From assembly GCF_003095375.1 (NCBI RefSeq), contig NZ_QEHR01000007.1, positions 206,833 to 270,832 on the forward strand: a DNA stretch of 64,000 nucleotides, written 5' to 3'. This document shows, piece after piece, positions 23,009 through 32,382 of the stretch. Every line of letters begins with the position of its first letter. The first letter of the stretch is position 1. The stretch is from Marixanthomonas spongiae. Its GTDB lineage: Bacteria > Bacteroidota > Bacteroidia > Flavobacteriales > Flavobacteriaceae. The position numbers and the translations under genes are program-made. The notes under the pieces were generated by a model. It was not told the DNA's origin. It was given only the letters and a program-made list of their open reading frames with translations, and ran no database searches.

Positions 23009-24211
23009 ATGAAAAATACAGTACTCATTTTATTAGTATCCTTTTTTAGCTTAAGCACTTATGCTCAAATTAAATTTGAAAAAGGCTATTTTATCAATAA
23101 TCAGGGCAACAAGGTAAATTGCCTCATAAAAAATGTTGACTGGCGCAGCAACCCCAAAACCTTTGAATACAAAGCAAGTGAAAACCAAGAGGTAAAAACG
23201 GCCAACATCGCTATGGTCAAGGAATTTATGGTTTCTGAAACCCAAAAGTACGAACGCCACACCGTCAATATAGACCGCTCTACCGATGTGGTGAACCGGT
23301 TGGGCTCAAAAAAAGCTCCCGAATTCAAGGAAGAACAGCTTTTTTTAAGGGTGCTGGTAGAAGGTAAAGCCACGCTCTACCTGTATAGAGACAGTAACCT
23401 AACCCGTTATTTCTATAAAATTGGAACACAAAACGTAGAACAGCTGGTCTATAAAAGGTATAAGGAAACACCTACAAAAATGGGCGTAAACAACCAGTAC
23501 AAACAACAACTATGGAACAATTTGAAATGCAGTGACTTTTCAATGAATACCCTGGAAAAAGTTGATTATAACAGCAGTGACCTGTCGAGGTTTTTTGTGA
23601 AGTACAACCAATGTGCCCAAGCCGATTATACCGATTACACCAAAAACAAAAACAAACTGGTCTTTAATTTTACCGTTAGACCGGGAGTTAGGAGTTCTTC
23701 TTTAATAATAGCAAATTCCGCAAGAAGGGCATCAATTGATTTTGGTAATGCTACAAGCTTTAGATTTGGTTTGGAAGGTGAATTCAAATTGCCTTTCAAC
23801 AAAAACAAATGGGCCATCATTGTAGAGCCTACCTATCAATATTATAAACCTGATGAAGTACAAAATCCTCAAGTAACGTATCCGGCACTTGTAAAAACTG
23901 ATTATAAGTCCATTGAACTGCCGTTTGGGTTAAGGCATTATTTCTTTTTAAATGACAAATCCAAAATATTCGTCAATGCTTCTTATGTGATCGATTTTTC
24001 CTTAAAATCCAACATAGACTTTGAAATATATCCAGATCTGGAAATAAGCAGGTCCACCAGTAATTTTGCTTTTGGCTTGGGTTATAACTTTAACGACCGT
24101 TACAGTGCCGAAGTACGGTTGGCCACCGAACGGAACATTATGGGAAGTTATGTGTTTTGGGGTTCCGATTACAAAAGCGTTTCCTTTATATTGGGATACA
24201 CCCTTTTTTAA
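23009..24211 (+). CDS. Outer-membrane beta-barrel protein
   Basis: 400 residues with signal peptide MKNTVLILLVSFFSLSTYAQ. Residues ~21-200 form a mixed domain (KGYFINNQGNKVNCLIKNVD, then VEGKATLYLYRDSNL) seen in many Bacteroidota proteins of unknown function. The C-terminal half has alternating amphipathic strands (FNFTVRPGVRSSSLI, FGLEGEFKLPF, YSAEVRLAT) ending GYTLF, an aromatic-terminated barrel end. Expected in the outer membrane; ligand unknown. Confidence 0.85.
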   Translation: MKNTVLILLVSFFSLSTYAQIKFEKGYFINNQGNKVNCLIKNVDWRSNPKTFEYKASENQEVKTANIAMVKEFMVSETQKYERHTVNIDRSTDVVNRLGSKKAPEFKEEQLFLRVLVEGKATLYLYRDSNLTRYFYKIGTQNVEQLVYKRYKETPTKMGVNNQYKQQLWNNLKCSDFSMNTLEKVDYNSSDLSRFFVKYNQCAQADYTDYTKNKNKLVFNFTVRPGVRSSSLIIANSARRASIDFGNATSFRFGLEGEFKLPFNKNKWAIIVEPTYQYYKPDEVQNPQVTYPALVKTDYKSIELPFGLRHYFFLNDKSKIFVNASYVIDFSLKSNIDFEIYPDLEISRSTSNFAFGLGYNFNDRYSAEVRLATERNIMGSYVFWGSDYKSVSFILGYTLF

Positions 24212-24279
24212 GAAACACAACACTACTTTTTTTCTTTAACTATATAACAGATAGTATTAATTTTTAAAACCCACTTGTA

Positions 24280-25125
24280 ATGAAACAACTCTACTTTTTA
24301 TGCTGCCTGCTTTCTTTTTCTTTTTTAAACGCACAAAACGTCACCATCCCCGATGCCAATTTTAAAAATGCACTGGTAAACACCCAATGTGTGGACACTG
24401 ATGGGGATGGCAATCCAGATACAGATGTCGACTTGAATAATGACGGCGAAATACAACTTACTGAAGCAGAGGCCGTTTTAAGTTTGGATGTAAGTTTTCA
24501 AAATATAGTTTCCCTCGAAGGAATTGCTTCTTTCTCAAACCTAATCACATTGTTTTGCACTGATAATGATTTAATTGAATTGGACCTTTCAGAAAATATA
24601 AGCCTTGAAAACATAGGCTGTTGGGACAACGATGAAATTGTAACCCTTGATTTTTCAGCAAATGTGAATTTAGTTTCATTGGAATGTGACAGCAACGGTT
24701 CGTTGGAATATTTAAACATACAGAACGGCAATAACGAAAACTTGACCCTAATGTGGGCCGACAACAGCAGCAATTTACAGTGTATTCAAGTGGATGATGT
24801 AACGTATGCCAACAGCCAAACCTGCGGCGATGACCCTATTGTATGGTGCAAAGAACCTTATACGGTTTACAGTGAGAATTGTAGTTTAGGGGTTTCCAAT
24901 GCTGAACTTATTTCGTTTAGCGTTTATCCCAATCCGGTAACGGACACATTGAAATTAAGCCCAGGTGTTGCCTACCAAAATATTGAAATCTATTCGATGC
25001 AAGGACAGCTATTAGCTACTGCAAAAAGCAATGTGATCGATGTTTCCAGGCTTTCTTCTGGTTTCTTTTTCGTTTCCGTTACTGTCGATGGGAAAACCAT
25101 CACCAAAAAGTTTATAAAGGCCTAA
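24280..25125 (+). CDS. Secreted leucine-rich-repeat-like protein with T9SS sorting tail
   Basis: 281 residues. Signal peptide (to SFLNA), a calcium-binding-like DTDGDGNPDTDVDLNNDGE loop near residue 45, LRR-like strands (LITLFCTDNDLIELDLSENI, LVSLECDSNGSLEYLNIQ), and a C-terminal T9SS type A sorting domain (SVYPNPVTDTLKLS to TITKKFIKA). Such proteins are exported by the Por system and attached to the surface or released. It begins 68 bp after the barrel gene and is probably cotranscribed. Confidence 0.88.
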   Translation: MKQLYFLCCLLSFSFLNAQNVTIPDANFKNALVNTQCVDTDGDGNPDTDVDLNNDGEIQLTEAEAVLSLDVSFQNIVSLEGIASFSNLITLFCTDNDLIELDLSENISLENIGCWDNDEIVTLDFSANVNLVSLECDSNGSLEYLNIQNGNNENLTLMWADNSSNLQCIQVDDVTYANSQTCGDDPIVWCKEPYTVYSENCSLGVSNAELISFSVYPNPVTDTLKLSPGVAYQNIEIYSMQGQLLATAKSNVIDVSRLSSGFFFVSVTVDGKTITKKFIKA

Positions 25126-25183
25126 AAAACAACTTCCAGGCAATAGTACAAACCTGTAGATTTGTTGTAAATTCATTCCAAAC

Positions 25184-25212
25184 AAAAAGCATCCCGAAAA
25201 GGATGCTTTTAT
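25184..25212. terminator. Bidirectional terminator
   Basis: AAAAAGCATCC-CGAAAA-GGATGCTTTT, an 11-bp stem with A-run on one side and T-run on the other. It separates the + strand T9SS gene and the - strand DUF2911 gene and serves both. Confidence 0.85.
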
Positions 25213-25233
25213 TTGTTTAAAAAAGAGGTTTGC

Positions 25234-26079
25234 TTACATCGCACCCCACTCCTTCAATGATTTTTCGTTTAAAGCTATATAATCGTCGTTACCATTTTTT
25301 TTAGCAAGTTCCAGTGATTTTCTGGCCGCTTTTATAGCGCCTTTTTTATCTCCTGCTTTCGCATAGATCAACGATTGTTGCCTGTATTGCCAAAACGGCG
25401 GGTTGTCGGACATTTCAATGGCTTTGTCTATCCATTTTTTGGCTTGATCGATATCTTTCCCCGTTTCCAGGTAATACACGGCCGAAGCGTAATAATCATT
25501 GGCATTGGGCCCATTCATTACGCGGTCTATATTGGCAGAAACTTCCTTGTCGGTCATTACCTTAATAGGCACCCCTACATAAGTATTTTCCCAAAGCATC
25601 CCAAGATGGGCCTGGTCGTGGGCCACATCGTCAAAGGTCATGGTAAACGATTCGATGTTCATGGGCATAGGGTACACATCTACTGTGGTTTTGGCAGCTA
25701 CCTTACTCTCGTCCCATTCTTGTGGCAGCCCCCAATTGTTGGCATCGCTGTAAAAATAAACTTCCCAATTGTTTTTATTGGGCTTGGTGTAAATAGCATA
25801 CGATCCAGGTTTAAGTTCGGTATCGCCTATCATTACCGGCTTGTCAAAAGTTATCTTTGTATTTTGGTTGGCCCCGGTACGCCATAGCTTTCCGTAAGGC
25901 ACCAAGCCGCCAAAAATTTTCCGGTCGCGCATCGCTGGCCGTGAATATTCAACGGTAATATCGGTAAGTCCCACTTTTTGTTCAATTTTCTGAGATGGGC
26001 TGGGCTGTGGGGTTTCAATTTGTGCCATCATTCCTGCTGAAAAAAGCACGGTGCATGCTAGTAATAAAAGGTTTTTCAT
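25234..26079 (-). CDS. DUF2911 domain-containing protein
   Basis: 281 residues with signal peptide (MKNLLLLACTVLFSAGMMAQ). Residues ~30-170 carry the DUF2911 pattern (ITVEYSRPAMRDRKIFGGLV, YGKLWRTGANQNTKITFDKP, LKPGSYAIYTKP), and a TPR-like tail follows (residues ~190-275). DUF2911 proteins are exported, common in Bacteroidota and of unknown function. Length is typical. Confidence 0.92.
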   Translation of the reverse strand: MKNLLLLACTVLFSAGMMAQIETPQPSPSQKIEQKVGLTDITVEYSRPAMRDRKIFGGLVPYGKLWRTGANQNTKITFDKPVMIGDTELKPGSYAIYTKPNKNNWEVYFYSDANNWGLPQEWDESKVAAKTTVDVYPMPMNIESFTMTFDDVAHDQAHLGMLWENTYVGVPIKVMTDKEVSANIDRVMNGPNANDYYASAVYYLETGKDIDQAKKWIDKAIEMSDNPPFWQYRQQSLIYAKAGDKKGAIKAARKSLELAKKNGNDDYIALNEKSLKEWGAM

Positions 26080-26292
26080 AATTCGTGTTTTAGTTGATTT
26101 TGTTTCAGTTTACTAAAATACGTTTTACCTCGTTTTTTATAGTTAACAAAACCTTAAATAAATGTTCTTGAAAACCGAGAAATAACATTAAACCATTTTA
26201 TTCCCCTACCAATCTTTAGATAACAAATGGTTAAATTTTGTTTAAAGAATTTTTTAATTCGTAAAACAGTGGTATTTTTAAAAGAAAAAATT

Positions 26293-26406
26293 ATGTGGTT
26301 CTTTTTAAAAAATATTTTCAATTTCCGAAAGAAGAAAAAAGCTGTTAAGGTTGAATTGTACAGACTAATGCGCATGAACAGAAAATTATCTTACAAAGGA
26401 AGATAA
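26293..26406 (+). CDS. Small basic protein (37 residues)
   Basis: ATG at 26293, TAA at 26404-26406. It begins MWFFLKNIFNFRKKKKAVKV and continues with a basic tail (LYRLMRMNRKLSYKGR). The short hydrophobic start followed by a Lys/Arg-rich tail could make a membrane-peripheral peptide. It stands 18 bp before the SRPBCC gene and in the same direction, so it may be the first gene of that operon. No homologue is identified by me. Confidence 0.5.
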   Translation: MWFFLKNIFNFRKKKKAVKVELYRLMRMNRKLSYKGR

Positions 26407-26424
26407 GCCCTGTAAACCACGCGT

Positions 26425-26886
26425 ATGAAATTATACCAATTGCACACCAAACAACGCCTTCCCATTTCCAAAAAGGAGGCTTGGGACTTTTTTTCCGCTC
26501 CTCAAAACCTCAAGGTGATCACTCCAGATTATATGGGGTTTCACATCCTGTCGGGAGCTGGTACGCCCATGTTCCCCGGACAGATAATCGAGTACATCGT
26601 CACGCCTGTTTTGGGTATCAAGTCCAAATGGGTGACCGAAATAACCCACGTTAAAGAAAACGACTATTTTGTGGACGAACAGCGCTTTGGCCCCTATTCG
26701 CTTTGGCACCACAAACATTTTTTGAAAGAAATAGACGGCGGCGTGGAAATGGAAGACTTAGTGCACTATAAACTCCCTTTTGGGTTTCTGGGCCAAATGG
26801 TGCATCCTTTTCTGGTAAAACCCAAATTAAACGAAATTTTTGAATACCGACGAGAAAAACTTATCGAGCTCTTCGGGAAACTATAA
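26425..26886 (+). CDS. SRPBCC (START-like) family protein
   Basis: 153 residues with the SRPBCC layout: LPISKKEAWDFFSAPQNLKV at the start, then VTEITHVKENDYFVDEQRFG and a C-terminal helix (FEYRREKLIELFGKL). The fold forms a hydrophobic ligand pocket. In flavobacteria this gene stands next to the SDR and photolyase genes as here, and it is thought to help in a stress or light-linked function. An overlapping operon with the downstream SDR gene (5 bp gap) is likely. Confidence 0.9.
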   Translation: MKLYQLHTKQRLPISKKEAWDFFSAPQNLKVITPDYMGFHILSGAGTPMFPGQIIEYIVTPVLGIKSKWVTEITHVKENDYFVDEQRFGPYSLWHHKHFLKEIDGGVEMEDLVHYKLPFGFLGQMVHPFLVKPKLNEIFEYRREKLIELFGKL

Positions 26887-26890
26887 TAAT

Positions 26891-27586
26891 ATGAAAAAAA
26901 ACATACTTTTAATTGGGGGCTCCTACGGAATTGGCGCCGCCATTGCCAATAAACTCAAAGAGAACAATACCGTTTACGTTGCTTCCAGGACAAAGAAAGA
27001 CCTTCCGGAAGGCATCCATCATTTAACTTTCGATGCCATGGAAAACGACATAAGCGAGTTGGACGTGCCAGACACCATACACAATTTAATCTACTGTCCA
27101 GGCAGCATCAATTTAAAGCCTTTTAAAATGATGAGTGCTGAAAGCTTTCAAGATGATTTTAACCTCAATTTTCTGTCCATGGTAAAAGTGGTCAAAGCGC
27201 TGTTGCCCAATTTAAAAAATGCCGAACAGGCAAGCTTGCTGTTTTTCAGCACGGTTGCCGTAAATACCGGGATGCCGTTTCATACCAGTGTAGCTGCTTC
27301 AAAAGGTGCTATTGAAGGGTTTGCAAAAGCACTGGCAGCAGAATATGCCCCTAACTTTAGGGTCAATGTTATCGCGCCTTCTTTAATAGATACGCCTTTG
27401 TCCTCAAAATTGCTTAGCAACGATTCCAAAAAAGAAAAAATGGCAGAACGCCACCCCTTAAAACGTGTTGGTTCTGTAGAAGATATCGCTGCCACTGCCG
27501 CTTTTCTGTTAGGTGACAATGCCAGTTGGATTACCGGCCAAGTGATTGGCGTGGACGGTGGACTTTCAACACTCAACCTATCGTGA
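26891..27586 (+). CDS. SDR family oxidoreductase
   Basis: 231 residues from ATG at 26891, 4 bp after the previous stop; an upstream in-frame start would overlap it. The NAD(P) motif is GGSYGIGAAIA (residues ~8-18). The catalytic residues are Ser of LLFFSTVAV and Tyr/His-type region HTSVAASKGAIEGF, where the classical YxxxK reads VAASK, so the active-site Tyr is not evident. GWITGQVIGVDGG-like end (SWITGQVIGVDGGLS) is standard. It may be a non-classical SDR. Confidence 0.88.
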   Translation: MKKNILLIGGSYGIGAAIANKLKENNTVYVASRTKKDLPEGIHHLTFDAMENDISELDVPDTIHNLIYCPGSINLKPFKMMSAESFQDDFNLNFLSMVKVVKALLPNLKNAEQASLLFFSTVAVNTGMPFHTSVAASKGAIEGFAKALAAEYAPNFRVNVIAPSLIDTPLSSKLLSNDSKKEKMAERHPLKRVGSVEDIAATAAFLLGDNASWITGQVIGVDGGLSTLNLS

Positions 27587-27587
27587 T

Positions 27588-28892
27588 ATGAAAAAAGCAG
27601 TCAATATATTTTGGTTTAGAAGAGATTTAAGGTTGGACGACAACATTGGCTTTTACAAAGCACTGCACGGTAAGCATCCGGTACTTCCTATCTTTATTTT
27701 TGACACCGAAATTTTAAACGAATTGCCCCAAGACGACGCCCGTGTTACGTTTATTCACGAAACCCTTCAGAAGATGCGTGATAAGCTTCAAGAACACGGC
27801 AGCAGCATTGCCCTGTATCACGGAAAACCAAAAGCAGTTTTTAAAGAAATAGTTTCAAAATTCAACCTTCAAAATGTCATTACCAATCACGATTACGAAC
27901 CGTATGCCAAAAAACGTGATGCGGAAGTAAAAGAATTCCTTTCTGAAAAAGATATCGGCTTTTATACCTTTAAAGACCAAGTGGTTTTTGAGAAAGATGA
28001 AATCGTGAAAAATGACGGCGATCCCTATGTGGTGTACACGCCTTATATGAACAAGTGGAAAGAACAGTTTAATGCGGACGAGCATCTGAAAATACATTAT
28101 ACCAACGAACATTTAAAGAATCTCGTGCAACATTCCCGTTTGCCCAATTTGAAGTTGAGCGATATGGGCTTTGAGAAATCGTCTATTAAAATACCTGAGT
28201 ACGATGTAACGCCCACCACCATTCAAGAATATGAAAAAAAACGGAACTTTCCAGCAGAAAATGCCACCTCACATTTAGGTCCCCACCTTCGTTTTGGCAC
28301 GGTGAGCGTACGGAAAATGATGAAAAAAGCAATTGCCCAAAAAAATGAAACCTTTTGGGAAGAATTAATTTGGCGGGAATTTTTTATGCAGATATTATGG
28401 CACTTTCCTGAAACGGTTGATACGGCTTTCAGAAAAAAATATGACCGGGTAGAATGGCGCAACAACAAAAAGGAATTCGAATGTTGGAAGCAAGGCAAAA
28501 CCGGTTACCCAATGGTCGATGCCGGTATGCGGCAGCTTAATAAAACCGGCTATATGCACAATCGGGTACGCATGGTTGTGGCCAGCTTTTTATGTAAACA
28601 CCTATTGATCGATTGGCGTTGGGGCGAAGCCTATTTTGCCGAAAAATTATTGGATTATGAGCTTTCCAGCAACGTTGGCAACTGGCAATGGGCCGCTGGG
28701 AGCGGTGTGGATGCCGCCCCATATTTCAGGATATTCAACCCTACCACGCAAATTGAAAAGTTTGATAAAGACCGGCAATACATTAAAAATTGGATAGAAG
28801 AATTTGAAACAGACCAATATCCCGAAAAAATAGTCGATCATAAAGAAGCGAGGGAACGTGCCTTAAGTACCTACAAAAAAGCCGTTTCTTAA
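27588..28892 (+). CDS. Deoxyribodipyrimidine photo-lyase / cryptochrome family protein
   Basis: 434 residues from ATG at 27588, one base after the SDR stop. The N-terminal Rossmann domain starts NIFWFRRDLRLDDN. The C-terminal FAD domain has SHLGPHLRFGTVSVR, WREFFMQILWHFPE, GYPMVDAGMRQL, RMVVASFLCKHLLIDWRWG and WQWAAGSGVDAAPYFRIFNP. This is the class I CPD photolyase pattern, which uses light to split thymine dimers. It is the third gene of the SRPBCC-SDR-photolyase operon. Confidence 0.93.
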   Translation: MKKAVNIFWFRRDLRLDDNIGFYKALHGKHPVLPIFIFDTEILNELPQDDARVTFIHETLQKMRDKLQEHGSSIALYHGKPKAVFKEIVSKFNLQNVITNHDYEPYAKKRDAEVKEFLSEKDIGFYTFKDQVVFEKDEIVKNDGDPYVVYTPYMNKWKEQFNADEHLKIHYTNEHLKNLVQHSRLPNLKLSDMGFEKSSIKIPEYDVTPTTIQEYEKKRNFPAENATSHLGPHLRFGTVSVRKMMKKAIAQKNETFWEELIWREFFMQILWHFPETVDTAFRKKYDRVEWRNNKKEFECWKQGKTGYPMVDAGMRQLNKTGYMHNRVRMVVASFLCKHLLIDWRWGEAYFAEKLLDYELSSNVGNWQWAAGSGVDAAPYFRIFNPTTQIEKFDKDRQYIKNWIEEFETDQYPEKIVDHKEARERALSTYKKAVS

Positions 28893-28992
28893 AAAATAGC
28901 AATAAATTTTCTTAAAATAAGCGCTTTATCGTATTTTTTTATATATTTATCGAACATTTCAACTTAATAGAGTTTACCTAACCCCAAATTAA

Positions 28993-29235
28993 ATGCTTAT
29001 GGAAACGCTAGCCAATGAATTTACCAATGGTGAAATAACCGTAACGTTCAATCCCAAAAAATGCATCCATGCCGAAAAATGTGCCAAAGGGTTGTCTGAT
29101 GTTTTCCGAACATCGGTCATTCCTTGGATAAATTTGGACAACGCTGATACCGAACGTGTTATAAAACAAATACGCCAATGTCCATCGGGTGCGCTCAACT
29201 TTTGTTATAACGAAAAAGAACACATTGTTAAATAA
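28993..29235 (+). CDS. (4Fe-4S) mono-cluster protein (Fer4_19)
   Basis: 80 residues. Cysteines sit in KKCIHAEKCAKGL and RQCPSGALNFC, the arrangement of the divergent Fer4_19 family (often paired with YjdI-type proteins). It probably binds one iron-sulfur cluster and takes part in electron transfer. Alternative start at 28999. It follows the photolyase by 100 bp. Confidence 0.85.
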   Translation: MLMETLANEFTNGEITVTFNPKKCIHAEKCAKGLSDVFRTSVIPWINLDNADTERVIKQIRQCPSGALNFCYNEKEHIVK

Positions 29236-29323
29236 AATTTAATTGTGCCTAAAATTTGGGTTAATTGAAACAATTTTTCTACTCTTGCGGTGTTACAATA
29301 CAAACAAACCGAACAACGTTATC

Positions 29324-29917
29324 ATGAAGAAAAAATTAACAGCACTGCTCCCCTTGTTTTTATGTGCAGTATTCTCTTTTGCCCAAGAAAATCCCCAATC
29401 CCAGGCTAAGGACAATACTTTAGAAGGGCAATTTAAAGAGGTGGTTGATGAATCGAACAATTACCAAGAATACAAGGTAATCAAAAAGTACAAGATCAAT
29501 CAATTGCGAAAAAACATTTTGGATTCGGTTGCGGCTTTGGAATCAAAAATCGAAGCGTCTCAATCTGAAATAGACCAAAAAGCAAAAACAATCGATTCGT
29601 TAACAGGTAAATTAAAAACCACCAAAGAGAACCTTGCTGTCTCTAAGGAAAAAGAAAACGGCATCGAAATTTTGGGCATCTTAACCCAAAAATCTACGTA
29701 TAACACCATCATGTGGTCTATAATCGTATTGCTATTGGTGGTTTTGGGCTTTTTGTTTTATAAATTTAAGAACAGCCATAAAGTAACCAAAGCATCGCAA
29801 TTAAAATTGGCCGAAACCGAAATGGAACTTGAAACAAACCGCCAAAAATCATTAGAGCGCGAACAAAAATTACGGCGTAAACTTCAGGATGAAATCAACA
29901 AAAACCGAAATAAATAA
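29324..29917 (+). CDS. Membrane protein with two coiled coils
   Basis: 197 residues from ATG at 29324. Signal peptide (to FSFAQ), then a coiled coil (~60-115, SKIEASQSEIDQKAKTIDSL), one membrane segment (~128-148, IMWSIIVLLLVVLGFLFY), and a second Lys/Glu-rich coiled coil to the end. Close relatives are often labelled tRNA (guanine-N1)-methyltransferase, but no SPOUT or SAM motif is present, and I regard that name as wrong. Role unknown. Confidence 0.8.
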   Translation: MKKKLTALLPLFLCAVFSFAQENPQSQAKDNTLEGQFKEVVDESNNYQEYKVIKKYKINQLRKNILDSVAALESKIEASQSEIDQKAKTIDSLTGKLKTTKENLAVSKEKENGIEILGILTQKSTYNTIMWSIIVLLLVVLGFLFYKFKNSHKVTKASQLKLAETEMELETNRQKSLEREQKLRRKLQDEINKNRNK

Positions 29918-30077
29918 AATGAGCGTGTCTGAAAAGTAAAATTAAATTACTTTGTCCGGTCGACCGCTGGCGAGACCTCATTGATAATTAGAATCTTGTG
30001 GTTCGCGACTGCCCTCAATCAGCAGTTAAAACCACTTTTTTTAAGTCTCTTTTAATTTGTAATATATTCGAAAACGG

Positions 30078-31388
30078 TTATTCTATACGTGAAATCTTCG
30101 CGCCAATTTTTCGCAAGCGTTCATCTATATTTTCATACCCGCGGTCTATCTGTTCAATATTGTGAATGGTTGAAACCCCTTTTGCCGAAAGCGCGGCAAT
30201 CAATAGTGAAATACCGGCCCGTATATCTGGCGACACCATGGTCGTCGCTTTAAGCGTAGATTTAAAGTTATGACCAATAACAGTGGCACGGTGTGGATCG
30301 CACAATATAATTTTAGCCCCCATATCGATTAACTTGTCAACAAAAAACAAGCGGCTTTCAAACATTTTTTGATGTATGAGCACACTGCCTTTTGCCTGAG
30401 TGCACACGACGAGGACAATACTTAATAAATCAGGCGTAAAACCCGGCCAAGGAGCATCGGCCACCGTTAAAATAGAGCCGTCTATATAGCCTTGAATTTC
30501 ATATTCTTCTTGAGCGGGAATATAAATGTCGTCCCCCTTTTTTTCAAGGGTGATGCCTAACTTTCTAAACGTATCAGGAATCAATCCCAGGTTTTTCCAA
30601 CTCACGTCTTTTATGGTCAATTCGCTTTGCGTCATAGCGGCAAGCCCAATCCAGCTTCCTATTTCAATCATATCGGGAAGGATGCGGTGGTGGCATCCTC
30701 CCAAGCTTTCCACGCCTTCAATGGTCAACAGGTTGGAGCCCACGCCGCTAATTTTGGCGCCCATGGCGTTCAGCATATTACAAAGCTGCTGTAAATAAGG
30801 TTCACAAGCTGCATTGTAAACCGTTGTCGTGCCTTTGGCCATTACGGCCGCCATGACAATGTTGGCGGTACCCGTTACCGAAGCTTGGTCCAGCAACATA
30901 TAGGTTCCCTTCAATCCGTTTGGGGCTTCCACCCCATAAAAGCGCTCCTCCTTGTTGTACCGAAATTTTGCTCCTAATTTTATAAAACCTTCAAAATGCG
31001 TATCCAACCTTCTGCGGCCAATTTTATCGCCGCCGGGTCGCGGAATATATCCTTTGCCAAACCTTGCCAACAGTGGCCCCACGATCATTATGGAACCGCG
31101 AAGTGAGCTTCCTTCTTTTTTAAATAGTTCTGATTCTAAGTACTCCAGCTTCAGGTCGTCTGCCCTAAACGCATACTTGCCCTTGCCGTGCTTTTGTATT
31201 TTTACGCCCAAATTGCCAAGGATACCGATCAATTTATTCACGTCCCGGATATCGGGAATGTTATCGATCACTACCTCTTCGGGGGTTAACAAAACGGCAC
31301 AAAGTATTTGCAAGGCCTCGTTTTTGGCACCTTGCGGACGGATTTCACCTTTCAGTTTATGTCCGCCTTCAATTTGAAAAGTTCCCAT
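30078..31388 (-). CDS. murA: UDP-N-acetylglucosamine 1-carboxyvinyltransferase
   Basis: 436 residues, complete. KNEALQILC (Lys22, UDP-GlcNAc/PEP site) is present near the N-terminus, and RAGISLLIAALSAKG near the C-terminus. MurA transfers enolpyruvate from PEP to UDP-GlcNAc, the first committed step of peptidoglycan synthesis, in the cytoplasm. The catalytic loop reads IPRPGGDKIGRRRLDTH, with Asp121 in place of the usual Cys115, a natural change known to abolish fosfomycin alkylation. DUF4290 and DUF493 genes follow the same direction upstream. Confidence 0.95.
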   Translation of the reverse strand: MGTFQIEGGHKLKGEIRPQGAKNEALQILCAVLLTPEEVVIDNIPDIRDVNKLIGILGNLGVKIQKHGKGKYAFRADDLKLEYLESELFKKEGSSLRGSIMIVGPLLARFGKGYIPRPGGDKIGRRRLDTHFEGFIKLGAKFRYNKEERFYGVEAPNGLKGTYMLLDQASVTGTANIVMAAVMAKGTTTVYNAACEPYLQQLCNMLNAMGAKISGVGSNLLTIEGVESLGGCHHRILPDMIEIGSWIGLAAMTQSELTIKDVSWKNLGLIPDTFRKLGITLEKKGDDIYIPAQEEYEIQGYIDGSILTVADAPWPGFTPDLLSIVLVVCTQAKGSVLIHQKMFESRLFFVDKLIDMGAKIILCDPHRATVIGHNFKSTLKATTMVSPDIRAGISLLIAALSAKGVSTIHNIEQIDRGYENIDERLRKIGAKISRIE

Positions 31389-31409
31389 AAAAAGCTGGTT
31401 GAAAGTAGG

Positions 31410-32033
31410 TTAATTTCGTTTTCGGCCACGCGTGTTCTTGTGCGATTTTTTATACCGCTTTTTGTTCTTCATCAGGTCTTTCGCTTCAGAAAGGTCTTCA
31501 TCACTGTTCTTAAGGTTTATTTTTCCACCTGAAAGTTCGTACAAATGAGAAAAGATCACCTCGTCATCCACTGTGTCTTTGTTCCAATTAAGGAAGCATT
31601 TTTTCATATGGTTGGCAATGGTTAGGATCAAGCCTTCTTTTTTATCGCCTTCTTCCCAACTGTTGGCCACATCGATCATACGTTTTATGTTGTTTCCGTA
31701 GAACCTGTATTTAGGATGGTTTTGCGGATAAGGTAGTGGCTGTGGCGGTTCTGCCAATTCTTCGCGGGAAGGTTTTGGAAATGGCGAATCAACATCCAAT
31801 TTAAAATCGGACATAATAATCAGCTGGTCCCAGAGTTTGTGTTGAAAATCGGGCACGTCGCGCAAATGCGGGTTTAGATTTCCCATAACAGCTATGATGC
31901 TCTTGGCGCTTTTATTTCGTGCTTCGCGGTCTTCGATAGAGACGGCGTGTTCTACCATTTTCTGAATGTGGCGCCCATATTCTGGTATGATTAAATGGGG
32001 GCGTTCGGTATTGTATTCTATGTTATCTAACAA
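31410..32033 (-). CDS. DUF4290 domain-containing protein
   Basis: 207 residues, cytoplasmic. Starts MLDNIEYNTERPHLIIPEYG, then IQKMVEHAVSIEDREARNKS and YPQNHPKYRFYGNNIKRMID, all DUF4290 signatures. A Bacteroidota-only family, usually directly beside murA as here, so a link to wall synthesis is inferred from synteny. The C-terminal tail is strongly basic (KNKKRYKKSHKNTRGRKRN). It is 21 bp ahead of murA. Confidence 0.93.
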   Translation of the reverse strand: MLDNIEYNTERPHLIIPEYGRHIQKMVEHAVSIEDREARNKSAKSIIAVMGNLNPHLRDVPDFQHKLWDQLIIMSDFKLDVDSPFPKPSREELAEPPQPLPYPQNHPKYRFYGNNIKRMIDVANSWEEGDKKEGLILTIANHMKKCFLNWNKDTVDDEVIFSHLYELSGGKINLKNSDEDLSEAKDLMKNKKRYKKSHKNTRGRKRN

Positions 32034-32091
32034 AATTAAAATTTTAAGGAAGTGTTCTTCTCGAAGTAATTATGCCTGCAAAATACTAAAA

Positions 32092-32382
32092 TTATAGTGA
32101 AATGACGCCGTCCACTTCAGAAACTTGCAAATATTTCTCAATTACGGCATCGGGTGAGTCCATGGTCACCTTAATTGATAAACTGGTATAGTTCCCTTTT
32201 GAAGAATCCCGGGTGTTGATCATGGCACCTGTTTCATCGAAAATGGCTTCAATCTCGGCTATTTTTTCCAAACTGGAAGGAACGATAAATTTATAGAGGT
32301 ATTCTGAAGGCCAAGTAGTATGGGCTTCCAGCTGTTCGCGGAGCCGGTTGTAAAACGCTTCGGTCTTGTTGTTTTCTTTCAT
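32092..32382 (-). CDS. DUF493 family protein
   Basis: 96 residues from the ATG at 32382 (upstream frame continues but lacks family content). Pattern YLYKFIVPSSLEKIAEIEA and YTSLSIKVTMDSPDAVIEKY fits DUF493 (YbeD-like), a small ACT-like fold involved in lipoate-related and other regulation in other bacteria. Role here unknown. First gene of the DUF493-DUF4290-murA run. Confidence 0.85.
   Translation of the reverse strand: MKENNKTEAFYNRLREQLEAHTTWPSEYLYKFIVPSSLEKIAEIEAIFDETGAMINTRDSSKGNYTSLSIKVTMDSPDAVIEKYLQVSEVDGVISL

Noticed and set aside
29324..29917. tRNA (guanine-N1)-methyltransferase
   Set aside because: Common label for relatives; the sequence is a signal peptide, coiled coils and one membrane helix without SPOUT features.
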